Shown: positions 25,590 through 34,815, numbered from the stretch's first letter. The stretch: DNA of 64,000 nucleotides from Lachnoclostridium sp. An76 (GCF_002161355.1 NZ_NFHL01000002.1:434001-498000); one strand, 5' to 3'. Notes: generated from the sequence alone by a model not told the origin. Made by a program: numbers and translations.

Positions 25590-26993
25590 TCAATTTTCTT
25601 CTCTTTTTCCCGCCGGGAGCCGGAATGTAAATGTGCTTCCTTCCCCTGGCCGGCTCGTCACTGACACACTCCCCCCGTGCGCCTCCGCGATCCACTTCAC
25701 CATGGAAAGCCCAAGCCCGGAATGGTTTTCTCCTGTCCTGGAACTGTCTGCCCGGTAGAAGCGCTCCCAGATATGGGGCAGCGAATCCGCCGGTATCCCT
25801 GTTCCCTGATCCATGACAGTCCCGACTACATTTGCCCCCTCTCTTTTCAGCCCCACAGTTACGGTCCCATTGTCAAAACTATACCGCACTGCATTTGAGA
25901 TCAGATTGACAAGCATCCTGATATATAGAGTTTCATCCGCCCATGCCTCGATCCCCGGTTCGATCTCCGACTCGATCCGGATCCCCCGCCTCTGGGAATC
26001 CGCGAGCAGCTGCCCTTCCTCCACAGTCATTTCCGTAAGCCCGCTCAGGTCGATCAGCTCCCGGCTCAGCGGCTGCCTGCCCTGATCCGCCCGCGACAGG
26101 AATAAAAGCTGGGAGATCATATCCGCCATGCCCTTTGCCTTTCTCTGGATCAGCCTGACCTCCGCCTGATGCTCTTCCGAAAGGGACGGATCCCTCAGCA
26201 TTTCCCCGCACTGGGCAAGGATCACGCCTACCGGGGTGCGCAGTTCATGTGAGACATCTGACGTAAACTGTTTTTCCCTGTCAAATACTTTTTCCAGCTC
26301 GCCAAGCATATCATCAAATGTAGCTGCCAGGGTATAGATCTCATCCCTGCTCGCCCTCTTTTTATCCGCTCCCCCGTCCTGACCAGCCAGACCGATCCGC
26401 CTGGACAGGTCCGCATCCGCCCGGATCTCACGCACAGTGGATGTGATCCTGCGCACCGGGAGCAGCGTCCGTCTTGTAAAACGGTATCCGATCACCGCCG
26501 TCGCCAGCACCATCAGCGGCAGAAGGATCACTGCGAAACGCAGCGTGACCGTAAAACTCTCCTCCGCATCTGCCACAGACGTTATCCCGCGGACATACAC
26601 TGTATAATCAGATGTCAGTCGGAAGGACAGGTCATACACATACCACGACCGGGCCCCGTCTCTTACCGTCCGGGTCACGCCCTCCGCCAGTTCCGGCTGC
26701 TGATCGAAGCCCTGGGGGATCTTCCCGTACAGGAAATACATCTCGCTGTCATACAGCGACAGATATACATCCCTGGTGACGGAATAGAAATCCGATCCCA
26801 CTTCCAGTTCCCCGTCATCATAATCCAGATCATCCACACTTTCCTGCACCCTGTGCTCCAGCCGCGACTGCGCAGAAGATAAAATTTCCCTGCTGCTCAG
26901 GGAAAACAGGATCGCCAGCGCCGCACATGTGAGCATTGCCATAAAAAATGTATATAATAATGTCAGTTTTAATTTCAGAGATATCCGTTTCAT
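25590..26993 (-). CDS. Sensor histidine kinase
   Basis: 467 residues: membrane helix at about 10-32, extracytoplasmic domain of about 115 residues, second helix at about 152-172, HAMP linker (TRRTLLPVRRITSTVREI), HisKA with the phospho-acceptor His249 in DVSHELRTP, and a HATPase domain with NLISNAVRYS, MDQGTGIP and SGLGLSMV. It follows the response regulator in the same transcript. The signal is unknown; the PepSY lipoprotein downstream may be part of the same envelope response. Confidence 0.9.
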   Translation of the reverse strand: MKRISLKLKLTLLYTFFMAMLTCAALAILFSLSSREILSSAQSRLEHRVQESVDDLDYDDGELEVGSDFYSVTRDVYLSLYDSEMYFLYGKIPQGFDQQPELAEGVTRTVRDGARSWYVYDLSFRLTSDYTVYVRGITSVADAEESFTVTLRFAVILLPLMVLATAVIGYRFTRRTLLPVRRITSTVREIRADADLSRRIGLAGQDGGADKKRASRDEIYTLAATFDDMLGELEKVFDREKQFTSDVSHELRTPVGVILAQCGEMLRDPSLSEEHQAEVRLIQRKAKGMADMISQLLFLSRADQGRQPLSRELIDLSGLTEMTVEEGQLLADSQRRGIRIESEIEPGIEAWADETLYIRMLVNLISNAVRYSFDNGTVTVGLKREGANVVGTVMDQGTGIPADSLPHIWERFYRADSSRTGENHSGLGLSMVKWIAEAHGGSVSVTSRPGEGSTFTFRLPAGKREEN

Positions 26994-27088
26994 GTCCCCT
27001 GCCAGCTCCCATCTGTGTTACCGTCTGTTCTCCAGCTGCGATTTTCCATTCTCACTTTTCCTTTTCTATTCCGCCTGTTTTTCTATTC

Positions 27089-27763
27089 TCAGCTTTCATC
27101 CCTCAGCACATATCCTGCTCCGCGCACCGTATGGATCAGCTTCGGCTCATGCCCCTCATCGATCTTCTTTCTCAGATAGCGGATATACACATCGATCACA
27201 TTCGATCCGCCCGCATAGTCAAAGTTCCAGAGGTGCTCTTCCAGCCGGTCCCTGGACAGCACGATCCCCTTATTCTGTATCATGTATCTGAGAAGCGCAA
27301 ACTCCTTCCCCGAAAGCTTCACCTCCTGCCCTCCGCGCAGGACCTTCCGGGTATCCATGTGCACCTCCAGGTCAGCAGCCCTGTAGCAGGTCTTCGGCGT
27401 CTCCGCCGGCCTGCGCAGGAGCACCCGGATCCGCGCCAGCAGCTCCTCCACGGCAAAAGGCTTCACCAGATAATCATTCGCCCCCGCGTCCAGCCCCTGC
27501 ACACGGTCCTCAATACTGTCTTTAGCCGTCAGGAGCAGCACCGGCGTACTGTCATCCTTCCTCCTCATCGTCCTCAGGACACTCAGCCCGTCCAGCACAG
27601 GCATCATAATATCCAGGATCACGGCATCATACTCCGCGCTCGCCAGATAATCCAAAGTCTCCTGCCCATCATAGCAGGAATCCACACTGTAGTGCTCCGC
27701 CTTCAGGCGGTCCGTCAAAATCTTATTTAAATCTTTCTCATCTTCCGCGATCAACACTCTCAT
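27089..27763 (-). CDS. OmpR/PhoB-family response regulator
   Basis: 224 residues. The receiver domain has the acidic pair near E7/D8, phospho-acceptor Asp51 in VILDIMMPVLDG and the LTAKDS and VKPFAVEELLARI switch regions; the C-terminal winged helix ends with VDVYIRYLRKKID and TVRGAGYVL. AAGGAG lies eight bases upstream of the ATG. It forms a two-component pair with the kinase behind it, with a 95-base gap. Confidence 0.92.
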   Translation of the reverse strand: MRVLIAEDEKDLNKILTDRLKAEHYSVDSCYDGQETLDYLASAEYDAVILDIMMPVLDGLSVLRTMRRKDDSTPVLLLTAKDSIEDRVQGLDAGANDYLVKPFAVEELLARIRVLLRRPAETPKTCYRAADLEVHMDTRKVLRGGQEVKLSGKEFALLRYMIQNKGIVLSRDRLEEHLWNFDYAGGSNVIDVYIRYLRKKIDEGHEPKLIHTVRGAGYVLRDES

Positions 27764-27786
27764 ACGATCAGCTCCTTCTGATGTCC

Positions 27787-27861
27787 AGTATACGCATCCG
27801 CGGATTGAAAGTAAAGATACAGAAAATTCATCTTGACAGAGGAGTATGTAGATTATATTCT
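27787..27861. promoter_or_regulatory. Divergent promoters of the response regulator and M18 peptidase genes
   Basis: Leftward: TTTACT (27815-27810), 17 bases, TATACT (27792-27787). Rightward: TTGACA (27833-27838), 17 bases, TATTCT (27856-27861). The two -35 boxes are only 17 bases apart. Confidence 0.65.
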
Positions 27862-27874
27862 GAAAACAGTAACG

Positions 27875-27914
27875 AAAGGGGTCAGACCCCTCTGAAGAGG
27901 GGTCTGACCCCTTT
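27875..27914. repeat. Large palindrome built from two GGGGTCAGACCCC units
   Basis: AAAGGGGTCAGACCCCT and its exact complement are separated by CTGAAG. Each arm is itself nearly palindromic. It sits in the 5' leader of the M18 gene, after the promoter and before the ribosome site, so it would form a very stable RNA hairpin. Confidence 0.8.
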
Positions 27915-27950
27915 CCGCAAAATCATCTCACAAAGGAGTGTTTTTCTCTT

Positions 27951-29222
27951 ATGCCGCATTCATTTTTACCTGAACTCACTCAATTTCTGGAAACCAGCCC
28001 CTGTTGTTTCCATGCCATAAACAATATAAAAAATATCCTTTCGGGAAAACAATTCATACAATTACACGAGAATCAAAAATGGACGCTCCGCCCCGGCTGC
28101 GGTTATTTTGTCACGCGCAGTGACGCTTCGCTGATCGCGTTCACGATTCCGACGGCTGGATTCCACAGTATGCGCATCATCGCCAGCCACAGTGATTCTC
28201 CTGCTTTTAAGGTCAAGGAAAACCCGGAGCTGGAAACCGACGGACATTATATCCGGCTGAACGTGGAGCGCTACGGGGGAATGCTCTGCGCTCCCTGGCT
28301 GGACCGCCCTCTCTCTGTGGCTGGCCGGATCATCATCAAAGACCGCCAGGGCAGTCTCTGCTCCCGGCTGGTCAATATAGACCGGGATCTCCTGCTGATC
28401 CCGAATCTTGCCATCCATATGAACCGGGAGGCTAACAACGGCTATAAATACAATGCCCAGAAAGATATGCTCCCTCTCTACGGCAGCCTCACGGCAAAAG
28501 GGACCTTTATGCAGATGATCGCCGAAGCCGCCGGAGTTGAGAAAGATGAAATCCTGGGCCATGACCTCTTTCTCTATAACAGACAGAAGGCAAGCATTTG
28601 GGGAGCTTCGGAGGAGTTCATCTCCTGCGGGCGCCTGGATGATCTCCAGTGTGCCTTTGCCTCTCTGAAGGGCTTTCTTGGAGGAAAGAAAACCTCCCAT
28701 CTTGCCGTATACTGCATACTGGACAGTGAGGAAGTGGGCAGCACGACCAAACAGGGCGCCGCATCCACCTTCCTTTACGATACGCTCACGCGGATACACA
28801 GCAGTCTCGGTTACACACGGGAGGATTATCTGATCCATCTGGCAGACAGCTTTATGCTCTCCGCGGACAATGCCCATGCAGTCCATCCCAACCATCCGGA
28901 CAAGGCGGACCCATCCAACCGACCTTATTTGAACGGCGGCATTGTACTCAAATTTAATGCAAATCAGAAATACTGCACGGACGGCATATCAGCCGCAATG
29001 TTCCGGGACCTCTGTAACACAGCGGGCGTGCCGGTCCAGACATTTGCCAACCGCTCGGACATGGCAGGAGGTTCCACGCTTGGTAACATTTCCAACACAC
29101 AGGTCGCCCTTAACACCGTGGACATCGGGCTGCCTCAGCTCGCCATGCACTCGCCATACGAGACAGCAGGCGTAGAGGACACAGGTTATCTGATCCGTGC
29201 AGCACAGGCATTCTATTGCTGA
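27951..29222 (+). CDS. M18-family aminopeptidase
   Basis: Cytosolic zinc aminopeptidase, preferring acidic N-terminal residues in several relatives. The M18 motifs are present: IIASHSDSPAFKVKENPE with a metal ligand histidine, LDSEEVGSTTKQGA with the catalytic glutamates, SADNAHAVHPNHPDK, and the C-terminal GSTLGNISNTQV and AMHSPYETAGVEDTGYL. Length 423, normal. AAGGAG is 12 bases before the ATG, behind a large palindrome in the leader. Confidence 0.9.
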   Translation: MPHSFLPELTQFLETSPCCFHAINNIKNILSGKQFIQLHENQKWTLRPGCGYFVTRSDASLIAFTIPTAGFHSMRIIASHSDSPAFKVKENPELETDGHYIRLNVERYGGMLCAPWLDRPLSVAGRIIIKDRQGSLCSRLVNIDRDLLLIPNLAIHMNREANNGYKYNAQKDMLPLYGSLTAKGTFMQMIAEAAGVEKDEILGHDLFLYNRQKASIWGASEEFISCGRLDDLQCAFASLKGFLGGKKTSHLAVYCILDSEEVGSTTKQGAASTFLYDTLTRIHSSLGYTREDYLIHLADSFMLSADNAHAVHPNHPDKADPSNRPYLNGGIVLKFNANQKYCTDGISAAMFRDLCNTAGVPVQTFANRSDMAGGSTLGNISNTQVALNTVDIGLPQLAMHSPYETAGVEDTGYLIRAAQAFYC

Positions 29223-29324
29223 CGCACAGGGCTCGCGGCTGATACGAAGCTCTGATATAAGCCTTTTTCTATCTGGCAAAATAAGCTCAGGGGTAAGACT
29301 CTACCCGTAAAGGAGGACATTTTT

Positions 29325-30314
29325 ATGGCATTGAAAATCGGAATGATCGGGACAAACTTTATCAGCGATGACTTCTGCGCAGCAGCAGCCCAGGTACCCG
29401 GCGCAGAGCTCTCCGCAGTCTATTCCCGGAAGCAGGAAACCGGGGATGCTTTCGCCGCCAGGCATGGCATTCCCCAGGTATATACAGACTACGATGAGTT
29501 CCTGGACTCCGGCCTGGACGCGGTGTATGTTGCATCCCCTAATTTCGCGCACTGCGCTCAGACGCTCAAGGCTCTGAACCACAAAAAACATGTGCTGTGC
29601 GAAAAGGTCATGGCGGTCAATGAGCAGGAAGTCCGTTCCATGATCGACTGCGCCCGCCAAAATAACGTAGTCCTGTTGGAGGCAATGCGCCCGGACTTTG
29701 ATCCCGCCTATGACCTGATCGAACAGAACCTCCCGCGGATCGGGAAACTCCGCCGCGCCACTTTTGAATTCTGCCAGTATTCCAGCCGCTACGACAGCTT
29801 CCGGGAAGGCATCATCCAAAACGCTTTCAATCCGGAGCTCGGAAACGCTGCGGTCATGGATATCGGTGTCTATTGTATCCATTCGCTGGTGCGCCTTTTC
29901 GGAGCCCCGAAAAATGTAAAAGCATTTTCCACAAAATTATCAAACGGTTTCGATGGGAGCGGCATTGTACTCATGGAATATGAGGATATGACAGCAGAAG
30001 CCGTATACTCAAAAATCGCTGTCTCCGTAACCCCCAGTGTCCTTCAGGGAGAGGCCGGTTCGATCATGATCGACTACATCAGTAAGCCGGAGTCAGTGAG
30101 CCTCCGCCTCAGAGAAAGTGCACGCGACACGCTGACAGGCGGGGCTATCGAAAAGCTGCCCTATACACCTGCGAAAAACAATATGATTTTTGAAATTCAG
30201 GAATTTTTAAAACTGATTGAAAAGAAAGAAGTGGATCACAAATATCTGAAATATTCCCTGGGCACGATCCGGGTGCTGGATGAAGTAAGACGCCAGACAG
30301 GGATCCGGTTTTAA
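29325..30314 (+). CDS. Gfo/Idh/MocA-family oxidoreductase
   Basis: 329 residues. The N-terminal Rossmann fold begins KIGMIGTNFISDDFCAAAAQVPG and continues to the NAD(P)-binding EKVMAVNEQE region where the family lysine lies; the C-terminal domain contains GNAAVMDIGVYCIHSL with the usual catalytic-face residues. Related enzymes oxidise or reduce sugars and inositols; the substrate is not evident. Perfect AAAGGAGG before the ATG; the M18 gene ends about 100 bases upstream and the two may be co-transcribed. Confidence 0.85.
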   Translation: MALKIGMIGTNFISDDFCAAAAQVPGAELSAVYSRKQETGDAFAARHGIPQVYTDYDEFLDSGLDAVYVASPNFAHCAQTLKALNHKKHVLCEKVMAVNEQEVRSMIDCARQNNVVLLEAMRPDFDPAYDLIEQNLPRIGKLRRATFEFCQYSSRYDSFREGIIQNAFNPELGNAAVMDIGVYCIHSLVRLFGAPKNVKAFSTKLSNGFDGSGIVLMEYEDMTAEAVYSKIAVSVTPSVLQGEAGSIMIDYISKPESVSLRLRESARDTLTGGAIEKLPYTPAKNNMIFEIQEFLKLIEKKEVDHKYLKYSLGTIRVLDEVRRQTGIRF

Positions 30315-30364
30315 AACATAATGCTTTTACACTTTCAATATTTCTGTTTTTCCCATATGCAGGC

Positions 30365-30400
30365 GAGGCACAGGAAAGCTTCTGTTCTATCCTGTGCCTC
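30365..30400 (+). terminator. Perfect 11-bp hairpin after the Gfo/Idh gene
   Basis: GAGGCACAGGA and TCCTGTGCCTC enclose a 14-base loop, 50 bases after the stop. There is no clear T run, so the terminator role is likely but unproven. Confidence 0.5.
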
Positions 30401-30472
30401 TGGTCCTATCCTGTACATCTGATCCTTTTCTCATGATCCGAAGCATCTTTCTCGCAAAAAGCGCCCGCAAAT

Positions 30473-31414
30473 TTAAAGATCCTCCATCAGCTTCTTCCAG
30501 CGGACATTCTCCTTCATAAACCCGAATGTGTCTTCATCTTTAAAACACCGGAGCAGGTTCTGCTTCATCTTTTCCGCCGTATCCGCTACTGTCTTTTCAT
30601 CTTTTTCCACGATGGCAAGGTCAAGTCTTCCCGAAATCTCATAATATTCTCCCATCTCGAAAAGCCTCGCCAGCCCAGCCTGCTTTTCCACGTAATAGCG
30701 CGCTTTTTCCATGTCTTCATCCCGGACCGCAAGCATATACATGCTGTTGAAGATCATGCTGATCATCTGATAATCAGCAAGCAAAAGCTCTTCGTATGCT
30801 CTGTATGCCTCCTGCACACGCCCTGTTTTCCCGAAAACAAGCGCCTGCATCCGTTTTCTTTCCGGATTCTGCCGGGACATATATTCCAGACACTTTTCCG
30901 CCTCTTCGTACTGCTCTTTTCTCAGCCAGAGATTATATAACGACTCAGCAGCTTTATACCGGATATCTTCGTTTTTGCTTTCCAGCGCCCTGGTATAGCA
31001 CTCCGTAATAAACAGGTCATATTGCTCCGGATCCTTCACTCCCCCGAAAATACGGTGTGCATCCAGCATCAATGCCAGCTGCCATGCCAACTGCTCGGAA
31101 TTCGGGTATTTCTCCAGCATTTTTCTGATAAATGCAAATGCTTCTTCATAAGAATGATTTTTAAATTTTTCATCAGCTTCACTCATAATCTGCCTGATCT
31201 CTTCATCGGTCAGCTCTCCCTGAAAAGACAGCAGCGTATCCACCGAAATATCCAGCAGCCTTGCGATGGGCGCCAGAAGCATGATGTCGGGGTAAGAATT
31301 CCCGTTCTCCCATTTATTGACAGCCGGCGGTGTCACGCCCAGCCGCTTTGCCATTTCCTCCTGCGTCATGTTCCTTTCTTTTCTGTATTTCCGTATTGTT
31401 TCTCCAATCTGCAT
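30473..31414 (-). CDS. XRE-family regulator with TPR-like C-terminal repeats
   Basis: 313 residues. Residues 1-65 form an HTH_3 domain (IGETIRKYRKERNMTQEEMAKRLGVTPPAVNKWENG). The remaining 240 residues are all-helical with repeated pairs such as YEEAFAFIRKMLEKYPNS and YEEAEKCLEYMSRQNPE, as in TPR regulators that bind a peptide or protein effector. GGAGG lies eight bases before the ATG. It stands alone; targets unknown. Confidence 0.85.
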   Translation of the reverse strand: MQIGETIRKYRKERNMTQEEMAKRLGVTPPAVNKWENGNSYPDIMLLAPIARLLDISVDTLLSFQGELTDEEIRQIMSEADEKFKNHSYEEAFAFIRKMLEKYPNSEQLAWQLALMLDAHRIFGGVKDPEQYDLFITECYTRALESKNEDIRYKAAESLYNLWLRKEQYEEAEKCLEYMSRQNPERKRMQALVFGKTGRVQEAYRAYEELLLADYQMISMIFNSMYMLAVRDEDMEKARYYVEKQAGLARLFEMGEYYEISGRLDLAIVEKDEKTVADTAEKMKQNLLRCFKDEDTFGFMKENVRWKKLMEDL

Positions 31415-31524
31415 ATACAGCGCCTCCTCTTTTAAAGATCACGCATCGGCCTTTGCTGATCTCAGCATAACAGACCGGGACACTTTTCACAATTGAGCAG
31501 GCATTATGTTGGCAGTATATAAAA

Positions 31525-32055
31525 TTAACTATTGCTCATATCCAATACACAGCTCATCTCATGCCACTCTTCTCCGCCCCAGCCGGATCCGGAGATGCCG
31601 TGATCCCGAAACCCCATCTTCTCATACATCCCCACCTTGTTTCCCAGACAGGTCAGGATCAGCCTCTTCCTGCCGCGCCGGGCTTCCCGCTGTTTATACT
31701 GCCGCATGATCTCACTTGCCAGTCCCTGCCCGCGGTACTCCGGCCGCACATCCAGGCCAAGAAGCATAACGTTCTCCCCCTGAGGTTCATGCAGCCCTGC
31801 ATCCGTAAAAAACTCATCTCGGAACACCTGCTCATCCGTGGCAAGGCCATTTAAAAATCCGGCGATCCTCCCTGTCTCTCTGTCTTCTGCCACAAGGAAC
31901 AGATCCGATACTGCTGCTACTCTTTCATGCATCATCTTCTCCGTGCACGCCTCATTCGGCGGGAAGCAGACCTGTTCGATCTCTGCCGCCTGCCCCGCCT
32001 CTTCTGGCCGGATATCCCGGAATTCAAATTTCTCATTCAGTTCATTTACCGTCAT
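31525..32055 (-). CDS. GNAT-family N-acetyltransferase
   Basis: 176 residues. The acetyl-CoA motif A is LGLDVRPEYRGQGLASEIMRQYKQ (about 99-122) and motif B ends with MYEKMGFRDHG. The N-terminal part (FRDIRPEEAGQAAEIEQVCFPP) is the usual first strand and helix. Substrate unknown. Its start overlaps the VanZ-type gene by 14 bases, so the two are co-translated. Confidence 0.85.
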   Translation of the reverse strand: MTVNELNEKFEFRDIRPEEAGQAAEIEQVCFPPNEACTEKMMHERVAAVSDLFLVAEDRETGRIAGFLNGLATDEQVFRDEFFTDAGLHEPQGENVMLLGLDVRPEYRGQGLASEIMRQYKQREARRGRKRLILTCLGNKVGMYEKMGFRDHGISGSGWGGEEWHEMSCVLDMSNS

Positions 32056-32578
32056 TGTCCCATCTCCTCTGTACCAAAAACCGGATCCCTCCCAGTAACG
32101 CCAGTCCGGCTATCGCCCCCGCGCTGTCCAGCAGCACGTCTGAGACCTGCCCGCTGCGCCCCGGTACAAACAGCTGATGCATCTCGTCTGTCGCTGCATA
32201 CGCCGTGGTTATCACCCAGGGGATCAATATCCCTCTGCTGATGGGCGTCCTCTTTTTGCTGCTGGTATCCGCTTTCTTTTTCTCATTCCCATTCCCCGTA
32301 TCAGCGGCTCCCCCTGCGATATAAGCGCCCGCTGTCAGCAGTCCCAGCAGCGCATACTCCGATGCATGGGCTGCCTTTCTTATGGGGTAATCCACTTTTT
32401 CCGCAAATCGATCCTGCGCCTCTGCAGACTGCTCCTCAAAACCTGGTATAAAAAGCTCTCCGATCAGGAGCCCTATGCTTCTGCTGTCCTCTGATGATAC
32501 CTCTGCCGGACGCGCGGAAAATGCAAATATCAAAACCATCCATAAAATCGTCAGTACCAAAAAAACTTTTCTTCTCAC
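32042..32578 (-). CDS. VanZ-family membrane protein
   Basis: Small membrane protein with about four hydrophobic helices and the VanZ signatures AFSARPAEVSSEDS, RKAAHASEYALLG and TDEMHQLFVPGRSGQVSDVLLDSAGA. The family includes a teicoplanin-resistance protein, but most members have unknown function. A GTG at 32578 has AGAGGG six bases upstream and is preferred; the frame is open to 32629. A hydrophilic Lys/Thr-rich loop (about residues 110-125) is atypical. Confidence 0.8.
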   Translation of the reverse strand: MRRKVFLVLTILWMVLIFAFSARPAEVSSEDSRSIGLLIGELFIPGFEEQSAEAQDRFAEKVDYPIRKAAHASEYALLGLLTAGAYIAGGAADTGNGNEKKKADTSSKKRTPISRGILIPWVITTAYAATDEMHQLFVPGRSGQVSDVLLDSAGAIAGLALLGGIRFLVQRRWDNDGK

Positions 32579-32851
32579 ATTCATCCCTCTGCATATTTTC
32601 TCCGTCTCATTCAGTATAACTTTATACACAGGATTTGTATATCCCCTTTCCTAAAGCCCCTACCCTGCACCTATCCCCTACCTGCACCTATCCTGTTTAT
32701 AAGCTATTTATAAGCTGATAAAGATTTTCCGCACCGCCGCGCTGCCTGCTGTTAACCATTTATCCAGCGTTTCTGTTTTTTAATTATTCATGTTACAACA
32801 ATTTAATTTTCAGTTTTTTACAATTTTTATATATTTTTATCTGATTTTAGC

Positions 32852-32880
32852 TTGACATTTTCAGCTTCCCGAGGTATTAT
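32852..32880 (+). promoter_or_regulatory. Strong promoter without an obvious gene
   Basis: TTGACA (32852-32857), exactly 17 bases, TATTAT (32875-32880), in otherwise AT-rich DNA. It starts the candidate small RNA that follows. Confidence 0.75.
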
Positions 32881-32886
32881 AAATAC

Positions 32887-33104
32887 ATCAAAAGAAAAGG
32901 AGGACGGACCACCAAAAACTTAATTTTAATCCTGAAAATATAGAAGAAAAGAGGTATAGTCCAATGGGATATTAATTTACAAACGGAAAACACTATTTGA
33001 AAAAATAGTTTCAGATAGATATCAATTTAATAAGGAGGGTAGGCCAATGGATGGAATAAGCTGAAAATCCACTGTACAGAAGGAAAGGTACAGTGGATTT
33101 TATT
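32887..33104 (+). ncRNA. Candidate small RNA with repeated Shine-Dalgarno/GGA motifs
   Basis: The transcript predicted from the promoter at 32852 would end at the hairpin 33064-33101, about 215 bases, and contains no ORF longer than a few codons. It carries AAGGAGG (32897), AAGAGG (32949) and AAGGAGG (33031), each followed by a similar N-GG/AG-CCA segment; the last two lead to CCAATGG and open ORFs of only 3 and 5 codons. About ten GGA triplets are present. It may be a regulatory RNA that offers SD-like or CsrA-type binding sites, or a degenerate tiny-peptide locus. No known RNA family was recognised. Confidence 0.5.
33064..33101. terminator. Bidirectional terminator shared by the small RNA and the long leftward array
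   Basis: AAAATCCACTGTAC and its exact complement flank a ten-base loop, giving a 14-bp stem with T residues on both outgoing strands. Confidence 0.8.
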
Positions 33105-33153
33105 GTGTGTAAAAATAGAAAGAAACCGGCAGGCACGGAGTCTCCTTTAGAAA

Positions 33154-33666
33154 TTATCTGCTGTCCTGTAAATTATCCGCTGTCCTGTCCGCAGTGATCC
33201 TGCGCACAAGCCGGTATACTGCCAGCGCCGCTCTGCGGGGGAAATATCTCCGGCACCACAGATGCCTGAAGAAAAGCACCCGCAGATCACGGTCCGTGAG
33301 CCATCTTCCCTGCCGCATGACCCTCGCTGCAAGGGCGCGGACCTGAGCACGCGCCACCGGTCCCTCCGTCATCTCCTGGGCATCACCCCGCATGAAATAC
33401 ACAGGTTCGTGGCCCCCGGGCCGGCTCCGCCTCACCGCCACGATACGATGAAGCACATACTGCCCGGACGACCTCCGGAAAAGAACGATATCCCCTCTCC
33501 GCAGCCGCTCCGGCACCGGAACCAGCAGCACACAGTCCCGGTTGTCCGCGAGAAACGGATTCATACTGCCGCCCCGGACAGGAACCGTCACCTCACGTCC
33601 CTCCGCGATAAGCGCACTGACAGCTTTCAGATACTCTTCCGTATCCACCTGATGTGCGTTCCTCAT
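33154..33666 (-). CDS. S24/S26-family peptidase (signal-peptidase-like), RiPP-cassette member
   Basis: 170 residues. The Ser nucleophile is in VRGGSMNPFL (Ser34); RRGDIVLFRR and VLHRIVAV follow, so the general base is probably His73, as in SipW/ER-type signal peptidases rather than the Lys of ordinary bacterial ones; a later RGDAQ motif fits the fold. No N-terminal membrane anchor is seen, so it is probably soluble. It lies three bases after the radical SAM gene and ends the array. Likely role: processing of the precursor peptide, or an accessory role with the kinase-like protein. Confidence 0.75.
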   Translation of the reverse strand: MRNAHQVDTEEYLKAVSALIAEGREVTVPVRGGSMNPFLADNRDCVLLVPVPERLRRGDIVLFRRSSGQYVLHRIVAVRRSRPGGHEPVYFMRGDAQEMTEGPVARAQVRALAARVMRQGRWLTDRDLRVLFFRHLWCRRYFPRRAALAVYRLVRRITADRTADNLQDSR

Positions 33667-33669
33667 CCG

Positions 33670-34815
33670 TCACACCTCACTCCCGCGCTCCGCTTCCCTG
33701 CGGTAAATCTCCAGCATAGACGCAGACAGGTCACACACATACTGCGGCCTGTGGTCATAATGCCCGGTCTCGGTCTGGCACATAGCTGCACAGGCACGGC
33801 AAAGCTCTGCCCGGGCACACGAGCTGCACTCCACCGGCAGGCGGATCTGAGACGCTGCCCGGTGGGTCGCCTCCCACGCCGCAGCGAATCCCAGCTCCCG
33901 GACGTCCGCCTCCGGCTCCGAAGTCAGCCCGCAGATCTTCATCCTGCCGTCCCAGGTGATCCAGAAGGAACTCCGCCCTGCCTGACAGATGATCCCTTTT
34001 CCGCATTCCGGCTTCTCCCTCTGCGGGTCAGACAGGATCTCTTCCATGCGCTTCACATGCTCTGTCACCTTTACCGCACGCTCATGACGCTGCTCCGGAG
34101 TCAGAGCGATACACTCCTTCTCCACCATGTATCTGCCGGCCTCCGCCGCTGAAAAACGCGCCGCATTCTCCCCCTGCATCCCTTCATCACGGCGGACCGG
34201 CGGGAACATATAGGACGTCATCTCGAGGAGCGTCCCCTCCCGCCTGCTGAACTCGTAAACCGCCTGCATATCCTCACAGTTATACGGCGTAATCGTCATC
34301 GTCGTACGCACAGAAATGCCCAGAGCTTTCAGATCCTGTATGGCCTTTGCCACCCGATCCCGTCTCCGGACTCCGCAGAGCCGGCCGTAAGTCTCCTCGG
34401 AAGCCCCGTACATGGATACATTGATCCGCCCCGGCGGATACCGGCGGAACAGATCCAGGATCTCATCCGTCACCAGAGAACCGTTAGTATTGATCACAAG
34501 CCGGAAGCCCATCTGCGCCAGCGCCTCGTAGAGTTCCATAAAATCATCCCTGATCATGGCCTCTCCTCCGGTCAGGAGCAGGAAGAGGAGTCCCCCCTTC
34601 TTTGCCTCCTCTGCAATGGACAGCCACTCCTTCACACTCAGTTCGCCCTTCCGCAGGCTGTCCATATCTTCCATACCGTGAATATAACACATCTTACAGT
34701 TAAAGTTGCACCGGGACGTCAGCTCGAATGTCCCGGTGACCGGTATTTTCTGCGCGGCAGCCTTCGCTGTCAGATATCTGCTGACAGGGAACTCCCCCTG
34801 CTCCATATATTTCAT
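33670..34815 (-). CDS. Radical SAM/SPASM peptide-modifying enzyme
   Basis: About 381 residues. The radical SAM cluster motif CNFNCKMC is near residues 36-43, followed by LLLTGGEAMIRDDF. The C-terminal SPASM region is Cys-rich (CGKGIICQAG, WDGRMKICGL, then CSSCARAELCRACAAMC), binding auxiliary Fe-S clusters as in sactipeptide/ranthipeptide and related maturases. The ATG at 34815 has GAGGAGG six bases upstream; a TTG two codons earlier is less likely. Neighbours (PqqD, Cys-containing precursor, HPr-kinase-like protein, peptidase) indicate a RiPP pathway; the chemical change is unknown. Confidence 0.88.
   Translation of the reverse strand: MKYMEQGEFPVSRYLTAKAAAQKIPVTGTFELTSRCNFNCKMCYIHGMEDMDSLRKGELSVKEWLSIAEEAKKGGLLFLLLTGGEAMIRDDFMELYEALAQMGFRLVINTNGSLVTDEILDLFRRYPPGRINVSMYGASEETYGRLCGVRRRDRVAKAIQDLKALGISVRTTMTITPYNCEDMQAVYEFSRREGTLLEMTSYMFPPVRRDEGMQGENAARFSAAEAGRYMVEKECIALTPEQRHERAVKVTEHVKRMEEILSDPQREKPECGKGIICQAGRSSFWITWDGRMKICGLTSEPEADVRELGFAAAWEATHRAASQIRLPVECSSCARAELCRACAAMCQTETGHYDHRPQYVCDLSASMLEIYRREAERGSEV

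Noticed and set aside
30796-31435. Plus-strand ORFs within the XRE-TPR regulator
   Set aside because: They mirror the helical repeats of the regulator and lack start signals.
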